A DNA stretch of 64,000 bases, taken from CAWDDG01 sp963801065. Its GTDB lineage: Bacteria > Actinomycetota > Actinomycetes > Jiangellales > Jiangellaceae. Positions 24,449 to 35,038 of this stretch are shown piece by piece. The stretch lies in the NCBI GenBank assembly GCA_963801065.1, contig CAWDDG010000005.1, positions 124,001-188,000 on the forward strand, read 5' to 3'. The notes under the pieces were generated by a model. The model ran no database searches. It was not told where the DNA came from and saw only the letters and a program-made list of their open reading frames with translations. Both the position numbers and the translations under genes were made by a program. Numbering within the stretch: the first letter of the stretch is position 1; each line of letters opens with the position of its first letter.

Positions 24449-24904
24449 TCACCCCGGGCCGATGTAACGACAGAGCGCGCGGGCAACGCAGACGGGCTTG
24501 GGTGCGGCGTCGCATTCGATGGTGGCGGCGATCGCGACCTGGAATCCCGCGGGCACAGGGTCGACCTTCTCGACCGTAGCGGTCAGGCGTACCCGGGAGC
24601 CGACCGGCGCCGGGGCGGGGAAGCGCACTTTGTCCAGCCCGTAGTTGATCGCCCGGTCCGCGCCGTCGACGCGCAGCAGATCATCGAGCAGGGCGGGGAT
24701 CAGCGCGAGTGTGAGGTATCCGTGCGCGATCGTCCGGCCGAACGGTCCAGTGGCTGCCCTCGCCGGGTCGACATGGATCCACTGATGATCGTCGGTCGCG
24801 TCGGCGAACCGGTTGACCTGATCTTGGCTGATCTCGTGCCACCCGCCAGATCCGAGCGTGGCGCCCTCGAGGTCGGGAAGGTCGGCGAAGGTCACGGTGC
24901 GCAT
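24449..24904 (-). CDS. MaoC-like (R)-specific enoyl-CoA hydratase
   Basis: A 151-residue hotdog-fold protein with the hydratase-2 signature: DQVNRFADATDDHQWIHVDP (catalytic Asp/His in D-x4-H form) and GPFGRTIAHGYLTLALIP. It hydrates trans-2-enoyl-CoA to (R)-3-hydroxyacyl-CoA, the monomer used by PHA synthase (PhaJ-like role). The ATG at 24904 overlaps the end of the PhaZ-like hydrolase gene by 13 bases; it is the last gene of the acyl-CoA ligase-phaC operon. The link from beta-oxidation intermediates to polymer is the natural reading of this order. Confidence 0.88.
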   Translation of the reverse strand: MRTVTFADLPDLEGATLGSGGWHEISQDQVNRFADATDDHQWIHVDPARAATGPFGRTIAHGYLTLALIPALLDDLLRVDGADRAINYGLDKVRFPAPAPVGSRVRLTATVEKVDPVPAGFQVAIAATIECDAAPKPVCVARALCRYIGPG

Positions 24905-25749
24905 GTGGTTCCCGTTCTGCTCAGGTGCACGGACGTGAGGAAGTCAGCGACGAGTGCGGCGGATTCGGTAGGGCGTTCCAGCAGGAACAGGTGTCCGCCG
25001 CCGTGCATGACATGCAGCCGTGCGCCCGGGATGCGTCCGGCGAGGATGCGGCCATTGACCAGCGGAACGATCGGGTCGTCGTCACCGGCGAGCACCAGAG
25101 TCGGCTGCCGCAACCGGTGCAGCCACGGCATGCTGGTCCAGCCGCTGACGGCGTAGAGCTGGCCGAGATATCCGCGGACCGAGGGCCGTTCGACGAAGCG
25201 CGCCACAGAGCCATGGAGCAACGCGTCCGGGTCCTGGCGGGCCAGGCCACCGTAGATGCGCCCGGCGATCTGCCGGTAGTAGTCGGGCTGGTAGTAGCGG
25301 CGCGGAGTGGCCAGCGACAGCAGGACCAACGGCGAGCCGGGCACGCCACCCAGGCCCGGCCCGGTGGCAGCCAAGACGAGGCGCCGCACCAGATCCGGGG
25401 CTTGGTGGGCAAGCTGCTGGGCGACCAGTCCGCCGAGCGATGTGCCGAGCACATCGACGCGGTCATACCCGAATGCCTCGACCATGCGGCGCACCGTGCC
25501 GGCGACGCCCCGCATCCGCCGCGGCCACGCGTACGGGGTCGACTGCCCGACGCCGGGCATGTCGAAGGTGATCACCTGCAATTGCCGCTTGGCGAGCTCC
25601 CGTTCGAACGGCACGCCGAAGTCGAGGCTCGCCCCGAGCCCCGTGATGATCAGCACCGGCGGCCCCGAGCCCCGTACGGATGTGCGCAGCCGGACGCCGT
25701 CGACACCGACGAACCGGATCGTGGCCCGGTTACGCGAACGCGCCCACAC
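24892..25749 (-). CDS. Alpha/beta hydrolase, PHA-depolymerase (PhaZ)-like
   Basis: A 285-residue hydrolase with GSGPPVLIITGLGASLDF (oxyanion), the nucleophile elbow VLGTSLGGLVAQQLA, the acid region GDDDPIVPLVNGRIL and the final His in MHGGGHLFLLERP. The pattern and length fit intracellular medium-chain PHA depolymerases, which release monomers from stored polymer. The GTG at 25749 overlaps the 3' end of the acyl-CoA dehydrogenase by 20 bases. Position in a phaC operon supports the call over a generic esterase, but the substrate is not proved. Confidence 0.72.
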   Translation of the reverse strand: MWARSRNRATIRFVGVDGVRLRTSVRGSGPPVLIITGLGASLDFGVPFERELAKRQLQVITFDMPGVGQSTPYAWPRRMRGVAGTVRRMVEAFGYDRVDVLGTSLGGLVAQQLAHQAPDLVRRLVLAATGPGLGGVPGSPLVLLSLATPRRYYQPDYYRQIAGRIYGGLARQDPDALLHGSVARFVERPSVRGYLGQLYAVSGWTSMPWLHRLRQPTLVLAGDDDPIVPLVNGRILAGRIPGARLHVMHGGGHLFLLERPTESAALVADFLTSVHLSRTGTTCAP

Positions 25750-26915
25750 CCGTGATGTCCCTTCCCACGATCAGGGTCTGGATCGTCTCAGTGCCTTCGA
25801 ACGTGTGAATCGCCTCGATGTCGGCCATGTGTCGCATGACGTGGAAGTCCAGCAGGATGCCGTTGCCGCCTAGCAGGTCCCGTGCCTCGAAGATGACCTG
25901 CCGTGCCTTGCGGGTGTTGTTCATCTTCGCGATCGCCGAGATGGTGTCGGTCAGCCGGCCTTCCTCGATGAGCCGGCCAAGTCGCAGGCAGTACAGCTGC
26001 ATGGAGCAGACCTCGGCGAGCATCTTCACCAGCCTGTCCTGCACGATCTGGAAGCTCACGAGCGGTTTGCCGAACTGAAGCCGCTGTTGGCAGTACGTCA
26101 CCGCGATTTCGTACGCCGCGGTCGCATGGCCGAGCGCCGCCCACGCCACCGAGTTGCGGGTACCGGCCAGCACCCGCCCGGTGTCCTTGAAGGTGTTCGC
26201 GCCCGGCAGCCGATTCAGCCTCGGGTACCCGTACGTCGGTCAGGCTGATCTCGGCCTGCCACACCGCGCGCAGCGACCCCTTGCCCTGGATCCGCGCCGC
26301 GTCGTACCCCGAAGTGCCCTTCTCGACCAGGAACCCCTTGACCTGGCCGTCAACCGTGTCCCGAGCCCAGACCACGACGACGTCGGCGATGGTGCCGTTG
26401 CCGATCCACTTCTTCGCCCCATTCAGCACCCATTCGTCGCCGTCGCGGTGGGCGGAGGTCTCCAGCGCGACCGAATCGGAGCCGTGCAACGGCTCGGTGA
26501 GCGCGAACGCGCCAACCTTCTCCAGCCGAGCCATGGCAGGTAGCCACCGTTGCTTCTGGTCGTCGGAGCCGAGCATCGCGATCGACTGCATCGCCAACCC
26601 GGCCTGCACGCCGAGGAAGGTGCCGAGACTGCCGTCGCCGCGGTTGAGCTCCATGTGTACGAGACCGCTGGCGATCGGGCTCATCGGTGGGCAGCCGTAC
26701 CCCTGGATGCCGTCGCCGACGATGCCGAGCTTCGCCAGCGACTCGACCAGCGGCCAGGGGAACTCCGCGCTCTCCCAGTAGTCGTTGATGACCGGTAGCA
26801 CCTCGTCGTCAACGAAGTCGCGGGTACGCCGCCAGTAGCTCACTTCTTCCCGGCTCAGCTGGTCGGCGATCCGGAAGTAGTCCGTGCCGAGCGAGCGCCC
26901 GATGTCCCTGTACAT
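25730..26915 (-). pseudogene. Acyl-CoA dehydrogenase (glutaryl-CoA dehydrogenase-like) with one frameshift
   Basis: Two frames together give a full-length enzyme of about 394 residues. The first runs from ATG 26915 (MYRDIGRSLGTDYFRIADQL) through FALTEPLHGSDS and WVLNGAKKWIGNGTIADVVV; the second, from about 26215, continues NRLPGANTFKDTGRVLAG through GNGILLDFHVMRHMADIEAI and FEGTETIQTLIVGR. Reading is restored by removing a single base near 26217 (minus-strand T in GAGGCTGAATCGG). Everything else, including the flavin- and base-bearing regions, looks intact. It lies between phaC (12 bases upstream) and the PhaZ-like gene. Either a recent inactivation or a sequence error. Confidence 0.8.
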
Positions 26916-26927
26916 CGCATCCTTTCC

Positions 26928-28661
26928 TCAGCGGTCGAAGACGTACGTGCCGGGCGCGTCGACCAGCGGCCGCAGACCACGGCCACCAAGGCGTTTGGGT
27001 GCCGGCTTCTCTGGGCCGCTGCGCCCACCGAGCCAGTCGACGACGTCTGGCCACCAGCTGCCCTGCCGAGTCTCGGCACCCTTCAGCCACGTGTCTGCAT
27101 CAGCCGCGCTCTCGTGATTGACCCGGTAGCTGGCCTTCGGATTGCCCGGCGGGTTGACGAGCGCCGCGATGTGACCGCTTGTGGACAGGATGAACCTGCT
27201 CTCGCCACCCACCAGCTGCGTGTTGCGATAGCAGCTTTGCCAGGGCGTCAGATGGTCGGCGATCCCGGCGAGGACATAGGTGTCGACGTCGACGCGGGAC
27301 AGATCGACCGGGTCGCCGCGCACCATCATCGCTGCCGGCGTCACGAGTCTGTTGTCCATCGCCAGGTCGACGAAGTCGGCGTGCAGCGTGGCGCTCATCC
27401 GCGTGGTGTCAGCGTTCCAGAACAGGATGTCGAACGCTGGTGGCTTCCTGCCGAGCAGGTAGTTGTTGACCCAGGAGTTCCACACCAGGTCGCCGGGCCG
27501 GAGCCAGGCGAACACCTCGGCCAGGGCCCGTCCGTCGAGGTAGCCGCGGCGCCGGGACTTTGCCTTGGCTGCGCCTGCGAGCCGGCGGTCCACCAGAGCA
27601 CTGGGCACCCCGGCGTCAGCGAAGTCGAGCACTGTCACGCCCAGACCGAGCGCCGCCAGCCGAGACTGCTGTCCAGTGCCTGCGAGGTAGGCAGCGGTGA
27701 GACTGGCGAGGATGCCGCCGGAGCAGAACCCGAAGACCGCCGCGCGGTCAGCCGCGCAGATCCGTTGGACCGCCGCGAGCGCATCGAGCACGGCCTGTAC
27801 GTACGCGTCGATGCCCCACTCGGCGTGTCGTGCGTCAGGGTTGCGCCAGGAGATGACGAACACCTGCTGGCCGTTCTGGACCAGGTACTCCACCAAGCTG
27901 CGGCCGGGCGCCAGGTCGAGCGCGTAGTACTTGTTGATCGTCGGCGGTGCGATCAGCAACGGCACCGCGCGGACCTGCTCGGTTTGCGGCCGGTACTGGA
28001 TGAGCTCCAGCAGCTCGGTGCGCAGCACCACCGCGCCGGGGGTGACCGCGATGTTGCGGCCGACCTGGAAGGAGGAGGTGTCCACCATGCTCGGTACGCG
28101 CGGCGCGGTGGCCAGATCCCGCACCAGGTTGGACCCGCCTCGCAGGACGCTCAGTCCAGCGGTGTCGATGACGGCCTTCGCCGACGCAGGGTTCACCAGC
28201 GGCACGTTGCTGGGCGACAACGCCTCCAGGATGTTCTCGACGAGGAACCGGACCCGCTGCTCGTCGCGCCAACCCAGGCCGGCGTCGCCGACCAGTTGCT
28301 CAGTGGTCTGCTCCGTGGCGAGGTAGGCCTGCACCATGCGGCGCAGGAGTGGGTTCCCGGCCCAAGCCGGGTCGGCGAAGCGGCGGTCGCGCGGCGACGG
28401 CGCGACGTTCGATGAGCCGGCGCCGACTCGGGCCAGCTCAGCGACCAGGTCGCGCAGCCGGCCGCCGGTCGTTCGGGGACGCCTGGCGAGGCCCATCGCG
28501 AACCTGGCGGTCGAGGCGTTCGGGATGAACCTGCGCAGTGGACCCAGCGCGGCGTCGACGAGGAGCGCATCCAGCGGCGCGGCCTGGTTGGCGACGTCGT
28601 CGGGTACGGGCGTCGCGACGGTTTCGCCCGGCTGACTCGACGGCCGCGGGGGCGGACTCAT
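26928..28661 (-). CDS. phaC: Poly(3-hydroxyalkanoate) synthase
   Basis: A 577-residue PHA synthase of class I/II size. The lipase-like box AAVFGFCSGGILA holds nucleophile Cys313; the catalytic Asp is in YVLAGIADHLTPWQSCYRN and the His in STSGHIAALVNPPG. The conserved PPTINKYYALDLAPGRSL and WRNPDARHAEWG blocks are present. It polymerises (R)-3-hydroxyacyl-CoA at the granule surface. Its ATG overlaps the stop of the acyl-CoA ligase (TGATGA). The neighbouring ligase, dehydrogenase, MaoC hydratase and PhaZ-like hydrolase form a complete fatty-acid-to-PHA set. No phasin or phaR gene is seen nearby. Confidence 0.95.
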   Translation of the reverse strand: MSPPPRPSSQPGETVATPVPDDVANQAAPLDALLVDAALGPLRRFIPNASTARFAMGLARRPRTTGGRLRDLVAELARVGAGSSNVAPSPRDRRFADPAWAGNPLLRRMVQAYLATEQTTEQLVGDAGLGWRDEQRVRFLVENILEALSPSNVPLVNPASAKAVIDTAGLSVLRGGSNLVRDLATAPRVPSMVDTSSFQVGRNIAVTPGAVVLRTELLELIQYRPQTEQVRAVPLLIAPPTINKYYALDLAPGRSLVEYLVQNGQQVFVISWRNPDARHAEWGIDAYVQAVLDALAAVQRICAADRAAVFGFCSGGILASLTAAYLAGTGQQSRLAALGLGVTVLDFADAGVPSALVDRRLAGAAKAKSRRRGYLDGRALAEVFAWLRPGDLVWNSWVNNYLLGRKPPAFDILFWNADTTRMSATLHADFVDLAMDNRLVTPAAMMVRGDPVDLSRVDVDTYVLAGIADHLTPWQSCYRNTQLVGGESRFILSTSGHIAALVNPPGNPKASYRVNHESAADADTWLKGAETRQGSWWPDVVDWLGGRSGPEKPAPKRLGGRGLRPLVDAPGTYVFDR

Positions 28662-30165
28662 CAGTCGCTCTGGTGGTCCGGCGGGACGATCTTCCGCTTG
28701 AGGATTTTGCCGGTCGGACCCTTCGGCAGCTCGTCGACGATCCAGACCCGGCGCGGGTACTTGTACGCAGCGACCTGGCTCTTGACGTGCTCCCGGAGCT
28801 CGTCGGGATCCGCAGCCGCGCCCGGCTTCAGCGCGACCGCGGCCGCCACCTCCTCACCAAGCTGCGGGTCGGGTACGCCGATCACCGCGGCCTCGGCCAC
28901 AGAGGGGTGCTCGTACAGCACCTCTTCGACCTCGCGCGGGTAGACGTTGTAACCACCGCGGATGATCATGTCCTTCTTCCGGTCGACGATCGCGAAGTAG
29001 CCGTCCTCGTCGACGCGGCCTATGTCGCCGCTGCGGAACCAGCCGTCCGGGATCGCGGCGGCCGTCTCCTCCGGCCGCTGCCAGTAGCCCTTCATGATGT
29101 TGGCCCCGCGGATCGCGACCTCGCCGACCTCACCTTGCGGAACCTCGCGGCCGAGGTCGTCAACGATGCGCATCTCCACGCCGCGGATCGGGGTGCCGAT
29201 CGAGCCTGGCTTGCGGTCCCGGTCGGGGTGGTTGAAGGACGCCACCGGCGACGTCTCGGACAGCCCGTAACCCTCCAGCACCTTGCATCCGAATGCCCGC
29301 TCGAAGCCGCGCAGCACCTCCACGGGCATCGCCGCCCCACCGGACACGCACACTCGGAGCGCGGATACGTCGTAGTCGGCCCGGTCCGGGTGGGCGAGGA
29401 GCGCGCCGTACATCGTCGGAACCCCGGCGAAGACCGTCGCGCGGTGCCCGGCGAGGAGCTGCAGCGCCTGCCCGGGATCGAACCGCGGCAACAGGCTCAG
29501 GCTCGCACCCGAGGTGACCGCGGCGTTGAGGGTGCACGTCTGCCCGAACGAGTGGAACAGCGGGAGCCCTCCGAAGATCACGTCCTCGTGCGTCAGCTGC
29601 ATCAAGTCGGTGCACAGCACCTCCACGTTGGAGCCGAGGTTGGCGTGCGTGAGCTCGGCGCCCTTCGGCTGCCCGGTCGTCCCGGAGGTGTAGAGGATGA
29701 CGGCGGTGTCGCCGGCGTCGCGATCGGCGACGTCAAACACCGGACTGGCGTCGGCAAGCCCCGTGCCGAAGGTGGCGGGATCGACGTCGATCACTTCGGA
29801 GCCCGCCGTCTCGGCGCCCTTGCCGATCTCGTCGGCCACGCCATCCCAGGCGAAGATCAGCCTGGCTCCGGAGTCCCCGAGGTAGTAGGCCACCTCCCGC
29901 GCCTTGAGCAACGGGTTCATCGGCACGACAACAGCGCCGGCCCGGAGCACGCCGTAGTAGATGCCGGCGAACGCCGGCAGGTTGGGCAGCATGATCGCGA
30001 CCCGGTCGCCGGGTTTGACCCCGCGGTCCTGCAGCAGCCCGGCGACCCGTGCACTGGCTCTGGTCAAGCTCGCGGAACGTGGTCGTCGACATCACCGAGG
30101 CGTACCGCGACCCGGTCGGCGTGGGAGCTCGCCGTCTGTGTGAGGTTCGCGGCAAGGTTCACCAT
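28661..30165 (-). pseudogene. Fatty-acid-CoA ligase (AMP-binding) with two frameshifts near its 5' end
   Basis: The natural start is ATG 30165 (MVNLAANLTQTASSHADRVA) with AAAGGG eight bases upstream. The frame is broken near 30087 by one extra base and again near 30060 by another; removing both restores ...TTTFRELDQASARVAGLL. From there 468 residues are uninterrupted, including the P-loop-like YTSGTTGQPKGAELTH, EGYGLSETSP, DGWFRSGDIGR and the C-terminal lysine region PTGKILKRK. It would activate fatty acids for the PHA operon it heads. A TTG at 30067 could in theory start a protein lacking about 35 residues. The conserved block at 30240-30294 is its probable promoter. Confidence 0.8.
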
Positions 30166-30239
30166 GGTCACCACCCTTTGCGGAGACGGCTGTTGCCGGC
30201 CTGCGATCGAACGTCCATCGTCCGTGATCGGACCATAGA

Positions 30240-30294
30240 CCGTCGATGTCCAGTCGCAGCGTGATTGTCGATCGACAATTGTGCTTGTGCACAA
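30240..30294 (-). promoter_or_regulatory. 54-bp promoter element shared with the liv operon, copy 1
   Basis: On the + strand CCGTCGATGTC (30240-30250), 28 bases, then TTGTGCTTGTGCACA (30279-30293). The two outer blocks and the exact 28-base spacing recur upstream of the liv operon at 38575-38628 in the same orientation. On the coding (minus) strand the far block holds a GCACAA-GCACAA direct repeat. A perfect 16-bp palindrome ATTGTCGATCGACAAT (30264-30279) lies inside this copy only. It is about 75-130 bases before the ligase start. Confidence 0.7.
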
Positions 30295-30309
30295 CACGGC
30301 GAGCGAGGC

Positions 30310-31549
30310 ATGCTGCCGTACATGGGCCGACTTCGTGCGTCTGACGAGCCGAGCGTGCGGGCGCTCAGCCGAAAGCTGCTGACCATGGTCGACGATCTGG
30401 CTGCCGACCTCGCCGACCGGATCCGGCAAGGAGAAGCTCATTACGCCCGTGCGCAAGGGGTGCCAAGAGACGACCTGTGGCAGTCCTGCCGCAACAACCT
30501 CCAGTCACATCTTCACGCAACTCGCTGGTGATGCTCCGATGGAGATGCAGGCTGCGCGGGACACCGGGCAGCGCCGGGCCGAGCAGGGCGTCCCATTGCC
30601 GGCGATCCTGCACGCATACCGCATCGGCGGCCGGTACGTCTGGGACACACTTGTCGCACACGCCGAGGACAACGACGCCGCCCGAGAAGCGCTGTTTCGA
30701 ACGGCCGGGGACGTCTGGACGATCATCGACGACTACTCGGAGGCTCTCATCGAGAGTTACCGGGAAACCATTGCCGATCAGGCTGGCCACAACCTGCAGG
30801 TCCGCAACGCAGTGCTCACCAGCCTGCTCGACGGCAGTCTCGGAGACGGCTCGCAGGTGTGGGAATGCGCAGCGATGCTGAACCTGCCGCACCAGGGCAC
30901 CTTCGTCGTCGTCGTCGCCGAAACACCACGAGCGGGTGACGAGGCGCTGCCTGGGGTCGAGGTCGCGTTACGGCGACGCGACGTGGCCTCGGCGTGGCGG
31001 CTCGAGACCGAGCGACAAGTCGGCGTCGCCGCCGTTCGCGCGCCGGCCTCCGTCACGAAGATCTGTCAGCTGATTGCTCCGCTGGCCCGCGGGCGGCTCG
31101 GCGTGAGCGAGCCCTACGCTCAGCTCGAGCAGTCCGCCGCGGCGCTCCGTCAGGCGCAGGTCGCCTGTGCAGCAGCGACGCCGGGAACCAGCGAACTGGT
31201 CCGCTACGGGCAGCAGCCGATCGCCGTGCTGCTGGCGAGCGTCCCTGAACTGGGACGCAACGTTGCCCACGCGGTGCTCGGGCCCGTCCTGGCACTTCCG
31301 GCACCCGACCGTGATGCCCTGCTGGACACAATGCGGGCATGGTTCGCCGAGAACGGCTCGGCCTCGGCGACGGGGACGCGGCTTCACATGCACCGTAACA
31401 CCGTGCACTATCGCCTGCGACGAGTGGAGAGCTTGACCGGCCGAGACTTCACCAACCCGACCGACGTCGGCGAACTGTACCTCGCGCTCGAGAGCATCCG
31501 AATGTTCGGTGCCAGTTCCCCGGGAGGCTGCAGTCGCCCCACCGCCTGA
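30310..31549 (+). pseudogene. PucR/CdaR-type transcriptional regulator with one frameshift
   Basis: Frame one (from ATG 30310) gives VRALSRKLLTMVDDLAADLA and ends soon after CRNNLQS; frame two continues IFTQLAGDAPMEMQAARDTG through GVPLPAILHAYRIGGRYVWD to the C-terminal PucR helix-turn-helix (LHMHRNTVHYRLRRVESLTG). Removing one base near 30507 rejoins them into about 412 residues. This family controls catabolic genes in response to small molecules. It is divergent from the acyl-CoA ligase-phaC operon and faces the liv operon across a strong terminator, so it is the natural candidate for reading the 54-bp element found before both operons. Confidence 0.78.
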
Positions 31550-31599
31550 GCGGCGGGCGACCACGAGCCGAGGCGACACGCTGCGCCCGTCGCAGGTTG

Positions 31600-31647
31600 G
31601 CTGAGGGTCGCCCGGCAGCCGACTGTTTGGGCCGGGCGACCCTCAGC
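31600..31647. terminator. Strong bidirectional hairpin terminator
   Basis: A perfect 17-bp stem (GCTGAGGGTCGCCCGGC at 31600-31616 with its complement at 31631-31647) and a 14-base loop, placed between the convergent PucR-type regulator and the binding-protein gene. There is no T-run, as is common in high-GC actinobacteria. Confidence 0.85.
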
Positions 31648-31662
31648 AAGTCCCGTGCTCTG

Positions 31663-32959
31663 CTAGAAGCAGGGGCCCGAGAAGTCGTACGACTCCGCGG
31701 CCTCACTCGCGAACAACTCCTCGACGACGCTCACTCCGGTCGGGGCAGCCTCGTCCACCTTGGAGATGAGGCTTTGCCGGAACGCCGCTTCGCCGGGCTC
31801 AGCGGCGTAGTTGCCCGCCGCCTCAGGAAGTATGCCCTCGTAGTCGACCGTCTCGAGACCCTTGACCGCCTCGAGCAGGCCGGCGCGGGTGAGGTCGCCG
31901 TTGTCGACCGCTGCTTCGAGCGCCGCCTTCATCGGGTAGGACCAGATCCAGCCCGCGGTGTGACCGTCGCTCGGTGTCACGTCCCCGAGCGCCTCGCGCA
32001 TCGCCTGGTGGCCCGGCGTGTCCCCGCCGAACGGCGCCCACGGCCCGGACTGGTAGTACGCCGCCTTGAGCGCGGGCGCGGCCGGGCTCTGCAGCAGCGC
32101 CGGGTTCCACGTCGGGCTGGTGCCGACGAACGCGCCACCGAAACCACCGGCGGTGGCCTGGCCGATGATCGCCGCGGCGTCAGCGGGACCGGTCGTCACG
32201 AACACCACGTCGGGCTGCTGGCTGAGGATCGCCTGGATGGCACCGCCCTGGCTGGTGGTGCCCTGGCCGGTCTCCACGTCGGCATACTCGACGCCGAGCG
32301 CCTGGGCGCCCGCTTCCACTCCGCCCGCTGCGTCGCCGCCGTAGTCACCGGGGTAATGGACCGCCATGACGTTCTCTGCGCCGAACTCGCGCACCGCCCA
32401 GTCGACGGAGTTCATCGCCTCGAAGCAGTAGTTGGTGCCGGACTCGAGGATCACGTCCTCGAAGTCGTACGCGGACGTCCACGCGGCCGGAGCCGCGACG
32501 ACGTCGCTGGCCTTCAAGTCCTCGAGGATCGCTGCCGTGGTCGGCGAGCCGAGCGTCTGCGCCAGGGCCAGCACCTCCCCCTTGATCTCCTGGTACACCT
32601 GGTTGTGCACCTCGGGGTTGTACTTGTTGTCGCGGACGTACGTCGTGACGTCGACGTCGTACCCGCCGATGCCGCCCTGCTCGTTGATCCGCTGCCAGAA
32701 CGCCTTCTGGGCAGCGACGATCGGGACGGCGAGCGGGGCGAACGGTCCCTCGGTCAGGTCGGAGATGGTGCCGAGGTAGATGCAGCCGTTGTCGGCGTTG
32801 ACCGCCTCGGGGCACGCCTCGGACGTGACGCCGACATCCGTCTGGACGCCGCCCTCGTCCTCGCTCGCCTCGCTGCCGTTGCCCTCCGCTCGGCACGCCG
32901 TCACCGCGAAGCTCGCGGCCAGCAACAACGGCAAGAGTGTTGGTTCTTCGTGTGGTCAT
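31663..32959 (-). pseudogene. ABC transporter substrate-binding lipoprotein (Liv type), frameshift in the signal peptide
   Basis: GGAGG precedes ATG 32959, which opens MTTRRT; four extra bases near 32942 then throw the frame, and the family signal peptide continues in another frame as LLLAASFAVTAC with a lipobox Cys. The remaining 400 residues are intact periplasmic-binding-protein type 1 sequence (CIYLGTISDLTEGPFAPLAV; AQKAFWQRINEQGGIGGYDV). It would deliver a ligand to the LivHMGF transporter at whose operon end it lies. Relatives bind branched amino acids, amides, urea or aromatic acids. With the acyl-CoA synthetase in the operon, an organic acid is more likely than an amino acid. Confidence 0.8.
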
Positions 32960-32973
32960 GATCGTCCTCCTGG

Positions 32974-34153
32974 TCAGTAGGTGAAGGGCCAGCCCTTCCA
33001 GTAGTTGCGGATGCGGATCCATATGCCGAAGAGCCCGCGCGGCTCGAAGATGAGGAACCCGATGATGAGCAGGCCGTACAACACCGACTCGACCTGGAAC
33101 ACGTTGGGGAAGTCGGTCGGCGACGCGCTCACCGCAGGCAGCAGCGACGGCAGCTCCTGGGTGAACCGTGGGAGCAGAATGATGAAGAGCGCGCCCATGA
33201 TGGAGCCCGAGATCGTCGCCACGCCGCCGATCAGCACCATGGCGATGAACTGCACGGACAGCAGCAGGTTGAACGAGCCCGGGTCGAAGAATCCGGTCAC
33301 CGTGTAGAACAGCGCGCCTGCGCAGCCTGCGTAGAAAGACGACACGACGAACGCGAGCGCTTTGTGTCTCGTCAGCCCGACGCCCATGATCTCCGCCGCG
33401 ATGTCGCGATCGCGTACGGCAGCGAAGGCGCGGCCGACCTTGGAACGCATGAGGTTTCGGGCGAGCACGGCGAAGATGATGAGCAGCGCGAGCATGAGCA
33501 GGTACATCTGCTGCATGCCGGTGAAGAACGGGCCGTCCTGGTCGAGCTCGTAGCCGAACAGCGATGGCACGGCCGCCGACCGGCCGACACCCGGGCCCCC
33601 GGTGACCGCGCCCCACTCCTTGAAGATGTGCTCCCCGAGGAAGACGAGCCCGAGCGTGACGATGGCGAGATAGAGGCCGCGCAGCCGTACGGCCAACGGC
33701 GCGACGAGCAGCCCGCACAGCCCGGCCACGACGCCTGCGGCGAGCAGCCAAACGGGCAGGAACGTGATGCCAAGGCCGAGGGTGCGACCGTCCGGGTCGC
33801 CACTGATGACTGCGGCCGTGTATGCGCCGACGCCGAGGAAGAATGCGTGTCCGAGCGTCACCTGCCCGGCGTAGCCGGTGACGAGGTTGAGCCCGATGGC
33901 GCCGATCGCCGCGACATAGCCGACCGCCAGCAACCGTAGCCAGTCATCGGCGACACCGAACGGTAGGAGCACGGCACCGAGGACGATGAGGCGCACCCAG
34001 ATCCGCTTCGGCCGGGTGTTGAGCAGGCGTAGCTCCTGCGCGTAGGTGGTGAACATCCCCGGCCGACCGCGCAACGGCCTGCTGCGCCGGCGCGTCGGCG
34101 CGATGTCCGTGGCGTCCGACGTCTCGCGGTCTGGTTGGCAACATCGTGGTCAT
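32974..34153 (-). pseudogene. Branched-chain-type ABC permease LivM, probable frameshift near the start
   Basis: From about 34130 an open frame of roughly 380 codons holds a typical LivM: YVAAIGAIGLNLVTGYAGQV, GHAFFLGVGAYTAAVI, VRLRGLYLAIVTLGLVFLGE and about ten membrane segments. The expected start, ATG 34153, overlaps the livH stop as ATGA like all other junctions of this operon, but its frame meets the LivM frame only if one base is removed between 34125 and 34145. A start at the TTG 34074 would avoid the frameshift, so intact expression is possible. It is the second membrane subunit of the transporter. Confidence 0.78.
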
Positions 34154-35038
34154 ACGCGCTCGACCTCCGGTGTCCCGAACAGTCCGTACGGCCGTGCGAG
34201 CAGCACGGCGAGCATGAGGAGGTAGGGCGTGACCACCTGGAAGTTCGAGCCCAGCCAGGGCGCGACGTCCGGCTGGTACGCGGCAACCAAGGACTGCACC
34301 AGCCCAACGCCGAGCCCGCCGACCACCGCGCCCACGATGGAGTCGATGCCGCCGAGGATGATGGCCGGCAGGGCTGCGAACGCGACGATGTACGTCGTCT
34401 GGTCGATGCCGGATCCCGTGCCAACGAAGGCGCCGGCGACTGCCGCGAGCCCGCCAGCCAACGCCCAGGACAGCGCGAAGACCTTGCCGACGGAGACTCC
34501 CTGCGCCATCGAGGCCTCCTGGTCAAGCGCGACGGCACGCATGGCGAGGCCATAGCGGGTCCAGCGGAGGAACGCGAACAGCGCCGCCACCACGAGCCCG
34601 GTCACGACGAACGACGCGATGAAGCGCTGCTGCACCGCGATGCCGAACATCGAGACCGTCTCCAGCCCCCACGGGTCGCCGAGCTGCCGCACGTCCGTGC
34701 CGATCAACGCGTTGACGAAGACCCGCACGACCACGTCGACGCCGAGCGTGATGATGGCGATGACGAAGACCGGCTTGCCGATCATCGGGCGGATCGTCGT
34801 GCGCTCGACGGCCAGACCGAGCGCCGCACCCGACGAGCACGGCGACGGGCACCGCGAGGGCATAGCCGATCTCGTCGGAGAGGTAGCTCACGGCGACGGC
34901 GCCCGCCACCATGAACGCCGGCTGCGCGAAGGAGATCACCCGAGTGGCCCGGTAGATCACGACGAACCCGAGCGCCAGCAAGGCGTACACCGAGCCAGTG
35001 CCCAGCCCGCGGACGACGACCTCGACCAGTTCGCTCAT
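34150..35038 (-). pseudogene. Branched-chain-type ABC permease LivH with one frameshift
   Basis: Frame one from ATG 35038 (SELVEVVVRGLGTGSVYALL, then VIYRATRVISFAQPAFMVAG) passes into frame two (GAALGLAVERTTIRPMIGKP, then VRALDQEAS-like VALDQEASMAQGVSVGKVFA and GIDQTTYIVAFAALPAIILG) if one G is removed from the run at 34828-34831. Together they give about 295 residues with eight hydrophobic segments, the full LivH length. The ATG overlaps the stop of the acyl-CoA synthetase gene and the stop overlaps the livM ATG. As read, the transporter lacks a working membrane subunit. Confidence 0.85.

Noticed and set aside
28538..30238. Long + strand open frame opposite the acyl-CoA ligase
   Set aside because: The minus strand carries intact AMP-binding motifs over the same bases; the + frame has none.
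30087..30507. Programmed frameshifting as an explanation for the broken frames
   Set aside because: No slippery heptamer or downstream pseudoknot is seen, and several unrelated genes are affected at non-repetitive positions.
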